From positions 1,302,001-1,366,000 of the forward strand of contig NZ_JBFONT020000001.1 of the NCBI RefSeq assembly GCF_040779325.2: a DNA stretch of 64,000 nucleotides, given 5' to 3'. How positions within the stretch are numbered: the stretch's first letter is position 1; each line of letters opens with the position of its first letter. The notes under the pieces are model-generated. The model was not told the DNA's origin. It ran no database searches and saw only the letters and a program-made list of their open reading frames with translations. Shown in pieces: positions 59,395 through 64,000 of this stretch. Both the position numbers and the translations under genes were made by a program. Source of the DNA: Aestuariibius violaceus. GTDB lineage: Bacteria; Pseudomonadota; Alphaproteobacteria; Rhodobacterales; Rhodobacteraceae.

Positions 59395-61761
59395 CTAGAT
59401 GATCCGCACCGGCCGCGTCAGGCGCCAAAGCGCAGCGCCCAGCACCAGCATCAGCGCAAGACCCCCACCGATCCAGGGCGTCCAACCCGCCAGATGCCAC
59501 TCGCGGAAGACGTTGGTCCCGCCACCGCCCCGGCGCAGTTCGGCAAGCGCCGCCTTGTACTCGGCGCCGCTGGTCCGCCGCATCTGCCGGTTCGCCTTCA
59601 ACAGCGTCACGGGCAACACCCCCTCCGGCGTCCGCGCCTGAGGGTCTGCGCCATGCTCCAGCAAGGTGGCGAAGACGGGCGCTTCAAATCCTCCCATCGC
59701 GGCCAGATGCAAGGCGGTCAGCCCGCCGGCATTCGGCTGGTTCGGATCCGCGTTGCCTGCAAGAAGCGCGCTCAGCACAGGCCCGCTGTGGTGGCCGCGC
59801 TCGATGGCGCGGTGCAGCGGCACCACCCCGTCGCCGCCTGGCGCATTAGCGTCGTATCCGGCGTCCATGACATACCGGATGACCGATGGATCCAGAACAT
59901 CCGGCTCGATCGTTTTCAGCGCCACGTGCAGCGCCGTGTCGCCATTCGCATCCGTCAACCCGACGTCATGGGGGATGCTCACCAGCACCCGCAAGGACAG
60001 CTGCTGGTCCGCGGCCATCGACGACAGAAGGGCGAAGACAGGCGTCTCTCCCGCCGCGTTCCTCACCTCCATATCGACACCGGCGACGTCGAACGCCCGG
60101 AGCAGACCCAGATCCCCGCTCGTCTCAAGCGCCATGAAGATCGGCGCGGTGCCATCCGGCGCCAAGATGTCGGGATCTGCCCCGTATCTCAGAAGAAGCG
60201 TGGCCGCTTCTGGGTTACCGTCATCCAGCCCAAGCGCCCGGACCAGAGGCGTCTCGCCCGCAGCATTCTTCAGATCCGGATCCGCGCCCGCCTCGATCAG
60301 AAACGGGATCACCACCTCGGGCATGTCGTGGTTGAGGGCGGCAAGGTGAAGGACGCCATTGCCCTGGCGGTTCACCTCCCCGATGTTGCCTCCGCCCTCC
60401 AGGATCGCCCGAATATCCTTGACGGGACGATCCCGCGTGATAGCGCTCAGCAGGCCCGGGCACCGATCCCGGCAGGTGAACTCCTCGACAAAGCCAAGCT
60501 CCTGCAAAACGGCGACCTTTTCCTCCGCGTTCTCCCCCGAGCGCCGGGCAAAGGAGATCGCCGTCCGGAAGTTCTGATGCACCGTCGTGTCGATCCCGAG
60601 TGAGACGAGATACCGCAGCAGCTCAGGGTCCGGGTGGCGCGCCGCGGCCACCAGAAGGGCGCTGTCCATGGAAACCCCCTCGCCCATCGTGGCCCCGTTC
60701 TCGATCAACGCCCGGATCGTCCGCAGATCCTGGGGATGATGGATCACATAGTGCAGAACCGACCGCCCGTTGGAGTGATGCGTGCTGCGCACCCCATCCG
60801 CTCCCAGCTCGAAGATTTTTGCGATCACCTCCGGGTGGGCATTCATATACGCAGCCTCAAACAGAAGCTCCGTCGCTTCGATGCTGTCTTCCGGCGGATC
60901 GGAAACCTGGGTCACATATTCCAGGACGCTTGGATTATCGTAATGGATCGCGTCGAAATAGACCGGGCGCCGGTAGGCGAGCCGCCCCAGGTCGCCCTGC
61001 GCGTAAATCCACTTCAGATCCGCAAGGCCATAACCGGCATCAAGCGCAAGGGAAAACGCATCCGACCTCTGGTAATAGCTCGGGAAGGCATCTTCGTTGA
61101 TAAGCACCCGCGTCGGGTCGGCCCCCCCTTCGATCAGCAGCGACAGCACCTCCCGCGGCACATCGTTTATGATGGCGTAGTGATAGACGGGCCAGAACTC
61201 CTCGGCCTCCGCATTCGGATCCGCCCCGGCCTCAAGCAGCAGACTGACGATTTCCGGATCCGCTCCGTGCGTCATCGCCGAATGGAGCGGTGTCACCCCT
61301 TCGGTATCGGTGACATTCACATAGGTGTCACCCGTCTCCTCAAGGATCGCCGCAACCGCGTCCGCCCCTCCGCCGCTGCTGATGACGTCGTGTAAAGGCG
61401 TCGCCAGATCGCGTCGGTTCTGCTCCAGCGCCTCGATCGCCGCGCGCCGCGTCTGGACGCAGGCCCGCAGCCTCTCCCGATCCGCCGCTATGCTCGCGGG
61501 TGTCATCGTAAGGTTCTCGATGGCTCCGCCCGCCCGATAGAACAGACGCACATCACAGGGATCGTCCGGCACCGCCGCCCCTGCCGCATGGCACTGGTCT
61601 GCCAGAGTGATGGCCGCCCCCGGGTCCAGCAAATCCAACTCGCCGTCTCTGACAATGACAATCGAGCAAGGGTTGGCCAAGGCTCCACCGCCAAATCCAA
61701 GGCCCAGAAGAAGTGAGAGAAAAAGCCCGCAGGGCCTAGGCGAAAAGCCGGTCAAATACAT
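59395..61761 (-). CDS. Large ankyrin-repeat protein with C-terminal membrane helix
   Basis: A 788-residue protein. A signal peptide (LFLSLLLGLGFGGGALA) leads to a short N-terminal domain with Cys (NPCSIVIV, DDPCDVRLF) and then about 16 ankyrin repeats from residue about 110 to 720 (for example TPLHSAMTHGADPEIVSLLLEAGAD split, GNGVLHLAALNHDMPEVV, GGLTALHLAAMGGFE). It ends with one helix (IGGGLALMLVLGAALW) and a basic tail. It is probably a periplasmic scaffold held in the membrane. Two signal starts exist; MYLTGF is used. No toxin or effector domain is seen. Confidence 0.85.
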   Translation of the reverse strand: MYLTGFSPRPCGLFLSLLLGLGFGGGALANPCSIVIVRDGELDLLDPGAAITLADQCHAAGAAVPDDPCDVRLFYRAGGAIENLTMTPASIAADRERLRACVQTRRAAIEALEQNRRDLATPLHDVISSGGGADAVAAILEETGDTYVNVTDTEGVTPLHSAMTHGADPEIVSLLLEAGADPNAEAEEFWPVYHYAIINDVPREVLSLLIEGGADPTRVLINEDAFPSYYQRSDAFSLALDAGYGLADLKWIYAQGDLGRLAYRRPVYFDAIHYDNPSVLEYVTQVSDPPEDSIEATELLFEAAYMNAHPEVIAKIFELGADGVRSTHHSNGRSVLHYVIHHPQDLRTIRALIENGATMGEGVSMDSALLVAAARHPDPELLRYLVSLGIDTTVHQNFRTAISFARRSGENAEEKVAVLQELGFVEEFTCRDRCPGLLSAITRDRPVKDIRAILEGGGNIGEVNRQGNGVLHLAALNHDMPEVVIPFLIEAGADPDLKNAAGETPLVRALGLDDGNPEAATLLLRYGADPDILAPDGTAPIFMALETSGDLGLLRAFDVAGVDMEVRNAAGETPVFALLSSMAADQQLSLRVLVSIPHDVGLTDANGDTALHVALKTIEPDVLDPSVIRYVMDAGYDANAPGGDGVVPLHRAIERGHHSGPVLSALLAGNADPNQPNAGGLTALHLAAMGGFEAPVFATLLEHGADPQARTPEGVLPVTLLKANRQMRRTSGAEYKAALAELRRGGGGTNVFREWHLAGWTPWIGGGLALMLVLGAALWRLTRPVRII

Positions 61762-61856
61762 CGTGGTCCTATTCAAATACCGCGCCCGAAGGCCCGTATC
61801 CGCCAATCAATCTGCACAACGTATCTCTGCACATCCGGCAAAGACAAGAATGCCGG

Positions 61857-61888
61857 GTCCTCAAGCCTCACGCTTGGCACTTGAGGAC
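61857..61888. terminator. Hairpin between the aldo/keto reductase and ankyrin genes
   Basis: GTCCTCAAG (61857-61865) pairs with CTTGAGGAC (61880-61888), with an inner CAAGC/GCTTG pair (61862-61866/61872-61876). It lies 85 bp past the aldo/keto reductase stop and before the ankyrin gene on the same strand. It could be a terminator or an operator; there is no T-tract. Confidence 0.35.
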
Positions 61889-61960
61889 AACACCGGCGGC
61901 GCCGAAGAACTCTGCATCGGCGGCGTCTGCGCGCCGCCTGGCCGGGGCCGAGGCGCCCCC

Positions 61961-61980
61961 AAAGGCGCGCTGTCAGCGCC
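61961..61980. repeat. 20-bp repeat, left copy, at the aldo/keto reductase 3' end
   Basis: AAAGGCGCGCTGTCAGCGCC. The same 20 bases with one change (C for T) occur at 63109-63128 on the other side of the gene. The repeat is partly palindromic (GGCGC...GCGCC). It overlaps the last codons and stop of the reductase gene. Confidence 0.65.
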
Positions 61981-63019
61981 GCTGGGCTTCTAGCAGGTTG
62001 GCCCGGTGCTCCGTCTGGCGTTCCAGCATCCAGCCGGGGTATTCCTCCGGCAGCTGGGTCACCGCATCAAGCGCCGCACGGTCCTCGTCGGTCAGTTCAA
62101 CGTCGACCGCACCCATCGTGTCGGTCAGCTGATCGATCCGCTTCGCGCCCAGGATCACGCTGGTCACCACCTTCTGGTGCAACAGCCACGCCACCGCCAC
62201 CTGCGGCACCGTGCATCCCTTCTCGGCGGCGAGCCTCCGCATCACCTCGATCACGTCATAGGCGCGTTCCTTGTCCACCGGCGGGAAGTCGAAATTCACC
62301 CGGCGCCCTTCGGCGGTCTTCCCCTCGCGGTCGAACTTGCCGGACAGGAACCCGCCCGCCAGCGGGCTCCACACCATCAGACCGATCTCTTCGGAGAGCA
62401 GCATCGGAGCGATCTCCCGCTCCAGATCGCGCCCCGCCAGCGTGTAATAGGCCTGCAGCGAAACCACCGGCGCCAGCTGCCGCGCCTCCACGATCCCGAC
62501 CGCCTTCATGACCTGCCACGCCGCCCAGTTCGACAGGCCGATATAGCGGACATGCCCATGCTGCACGAGCGTATTCAGCGCCTCCATCGTCTCGACAATC
62601 GGCGTCGCCGGGTCGAAGCTGTGGATCTGATAAAGGTCGATATGGTCGAGTTGCAGCCGCGCGAGGCTCGCCTTCGCCTGATCCAGAATATGGACCCGCG
62701 ACGCCCCCCGCCCGTTCGGCCCGTCACCCATCTGCCCGTAAACCTTGGTCGCGATGATCACATCCTCGCGCTTGACCCCAAGGTTCCTGAGCGACTGACC
62801 AAGGATCTCCTCGCTCTTGCCCGAGGCATAGACATTCGCAGTGTCGATGAAGTTGATCCCGGCATCGAGGGCGGCGCGGACCAGCCCGTCCGCCTCCTCC
62901 TGCTGGAGCTGGCCGATCTGGCCCCACATGTCGTCGGATCCGCCGAACGTCATGGTGCCGAGGCACAGTTCGGAAACGAAAAGGCCGCTATGGCCGAGGC
63001 GATTATAGCGCATGCACAT
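61973..63019 (-). CDS. Aldo/keto reductase
   Basis: A 348-residue NADPH-dependent oxidoreductase with a TIM barrel. The catalytic tetrad is visible as Asp and Tyr in FIDTANVYASGKSEE, Lys in VIIATKVYG and His in LYQIHSFD. The cofactor region near LLHQKVVTSVILGAKRIDQL fits. The substrate is unknown. Two ATGs (63019 and 63013) are possible starts. The gene is bounded by two copies of a 20-bp repeat. Confidence 0.92.
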   Translation of the reverse strand: MCMRYNRLGHSGLFVSELCLGTMTFGGSDDMWGQIGQLQQEEADGLVRAALDAGINFIDTANVYASGKSEEILGQSLRNLGVKREDVIIATKVYGQMGDGPNGRGASRVHILDQAKASLARLQLDHIDLYQIHSFDPATPIVETMEALNTLVQHGHVRYIGLSNWAAWQVMKAVGIVEARQLAPVVSLQAYYTLAGRDLEREIAPMLLSEEIGLMVWSPLAGGFLSGKFDREGKTAEGRRVNFDFPPVDKERAYDVIEVMRRLAAEKGCTVPQVAVAWLLHQKVVTSVILGAKRIDQLTDTMGAVDVELTDEDRAALDAVTQLPEEYPGWMLERQTEHRANLLEAQRR

Positions 63020-63108
63020 TATCCGTGATTGAGAGAGGGCAGTCCCCCGGACGACCCATTGAAGTCTCGCAGATACCTTGGGTTGCGTGCAACGTGTTTA
63101 CGCTTCGT

Positions 63109-63128
63109 AAAGGCGCGCTGCCAGCGCC
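63109..63128. repeat. 20-bp repeat, right copy, upstream of the aldo/keto reductase
   Basis: AAAGGCGCGCTGCCAGCGCC, 19 of 20 bases the same as 61961-61980 and in the same direction. It lies in the gap between the divergent reductase and methyltransferase-like genes. Confidence 0.65.
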
Positions 63129-63179
63129 TGAGACACCCCGCCCCATGACCGCGGCCGACCCCGCCCTATCTCCGCTCCC

Positions 63180-63938
63180 ATGACTGACAGCCGCCGCATC
63201 ACCATCGCACTCGCCTGGGGTGCTGCCTGCCATGGCGCCTTCGCCATCGGCGTGGGGCTGATGATCTACCACCTGTTCTTCGGCCTTTCCCGCAGCTGGG
63301 GCGCCGTCCCCTGGCCCTGGGCCGCGCTCGCCAATCTCGCGCTCCTCGCCCAGTTCCCGCTGGCCCACTCGCTGCTGCTGACGGGCAAGGGCCGCAAGAT
63401 CCTTGCCCTCCTCGGCCCGGACGAGCGTCTTGCCACCACCAACTACGCCCTCATCGCCTCGCTCCAACTGGCCCTCCTCTTCGCGTTCTGGACCCCCTCC
63501 GGCATCCTCCTCTGGCAGGCGCAAGGCACGCTCTTCTGGGTCATGTGTACCGCCTATGCCGCCGCTTGGGGCTATCTCGGCCTCGCCATCCTCCAAGGCG
63601 GCCTCCAGCTGCAATCCGGCATGCTCGGCTGGCTCGCCATGGCCCGGGGCCGCACGCCGCAATTTCCCGACATGCCGACCCACGGCCTCTACCGCCTCAC
63701 CCGCCAGCCGATCTACCTCGGCTTCGCGCTCACCCTCTGGACGATGCCGACCTACACGCCCGACCAGCTGGCCCTCGCCATCTTCTGGACGGCCTATTGC
63801 GTCCTCGCCCCCCTCCACAAGGAGAAGCGGTTCGCCAAGATCCACGGCGACCGCTTCCGCGCCTACCAAAAGCGCGTGCCCTACTGGCTCCCCCTTCCGC
63901 GAAAGGCCCCGCACGATGGCGAAACCCCAGCGCAATGA
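63180..63938 (+). CDS. NnrU / isoprenylcysteine methyltransferase-like membrane protein
   Basis: A 252-residue membrane protein with about six helices. The C-terminal part has the family signature THGLYRLTRQPIYLGFAL followed by HKEKRFAKIHGDRFRAYQKRV (read with a break), found in isoprenylcysteine-type methyltransferases and NnrU-like proteins such as methanethiol S-methyltransferase. A methyl transfer with S-adenosylmethionine is likely but the acceptor is unknown. It overlaps the next gene by 23 bp. Confidence 0.85.
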   Translation: MTDSRRITIALAWGAACHGAFAIGVGLMIYHLFFGLSRSWGAVPWPWAALANLALLAQFPLAHSLLLTGKGRKILALLGPDERLATTNYALIASLQLALLFAFWTPSGILLWQAQGTLFWVMCTAYAAAWGYLGLAILQGGLQLQSGMLGWLAMARGRTPQFPDMPTHGLYRLTRQPIYLGFALTLWTMPTYTPDQLALAIFWTAYCVLAPLHKEKRFAKIHGDRFRAYQKRVPYWLPLPRKAPHDGETPAQ

Positions 63939-64000
63939 CCTGACGATCTACGACGATGTGGCGGACAAATGGTGGTCCGACGACATTCGCTGGGTCCGCA
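63916..64000 (+). CDS. UbiG-like class I methyltransferase (partial, runs off the window)
   Basis: The first 28 codons of a gene cut by the window end. The start MAKPQRNDLTIYDDVADKWW resembles UbiG-like methyltransferases of Rhodobacteraceae (YDDVADKWWSDDIRWVR). The start ATG lies inside the last codons of the preceding gene, so the two are probably co-translated. Only the N-terminus is visible, so the call is tentative. Confidence 0.55.
   Translation, partial: MAKPQRNDLTIYDDVADKWWSDDIRWVR

Noticed and set aside
59395..61761. Ankyrin protein as a secreted effector or toxin
   Set aside because: No toxin domain, no immunity gene and no secretion apparatus lie nearby, and the C-terminal helix points to membrane retention.

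Overview
The window looks like chromosomal DNA of a high-GC alphaproteobacterium of the Rhodobacterales (Rhodobacteraceae or Roseobacter type). The evidence is the gene order rpoZ-rsh-DUF2062-pdxJ, an mdh-sucCDAB-lpd tricarboxylic-acid-cycle block, a membrane-anchored cytochrome c of the cytochrome cy type, a PuuD-type urate oxidase with a cytochrome tail, Hint-domain proteins and a paaABCDE phenylacetate cluster. I see no rRNA, tRNA, CRISPR array, complete insertion sequence or prophage. Species was not determined.

Layout. 0-18 kb: a TetR gene with a twin operator, a class D beta-lactamase, a YejABEF-type peptide importer, cytochrome c, pheA, a DUF808 protein, puuD plus a GNAT gene, two Hint proteins around a small unknown gene, a WD40-cytochrome c fusion, a lone ABC ATPase and a CHCC zinc-finger protein. 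18.2-19.7 kb: a LOV-domain blue-light histidine kinase and its single-domain response regulator. 19.8-32.7 kb: a phenylacetate island. A TRAP transporter, a TetR (PaaR-like) regulator, paaK, paaI and paaG lie on the minus strand; paaZ, paaX and paaABCDE lie on the plus strand. Two identical 25-bp copies of a palindromic operator stand before the TRAP operon and in the paaG/paaZ divergent promoter, which suggests that the transporter belongs to the same regulon.

32.7-50.8 kb: lpdA, sucB, sucA, sucD, sucC and mdh all lie on the minus strand, but about 15 small unrelated genes (MAPEG proteins, an L,D-transpeptidase, a SnoaL-like protein, DUF805, DUF1963, lipoproteins and secreted proteins) are wedged between them, often with start/stop overlaps. 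Between sucC and sucD a diverged copy of the sucC 3' end follows two small secreted-protein genes, as if a cassette had entered at the end of sucC. A double GTGATCAC palindrome with exact 21-bp spacing lies upstream of sucC.

50.9-55 kb holds pdxJ, DUF2062, the bifunctional (p)ppGpp enzyme and rpoZ. 55-64 kb holds a TetR/cupin divergent pair, an M3 oligopeptidase with a GNAT gene, a large periplasmic ankyrin protein, an aldo/keto reductase, a NnrU/isoprenylcysteine methyltransferase-like membrane protein and the start of a UbiG-like methyltransferase.

Non-coding structure stands out. There are two arrays of four 11-bp GTCGGCATCNN-type units (before the beta-lactamase and before the LOV kinase), two nested palindromic elements of about 145 bp between convergent genes, short REP-like GGTGGG...CCCACCCTAC hairpins, and a 20-bp repeat on both sides of the aldo/keto reductase gene.
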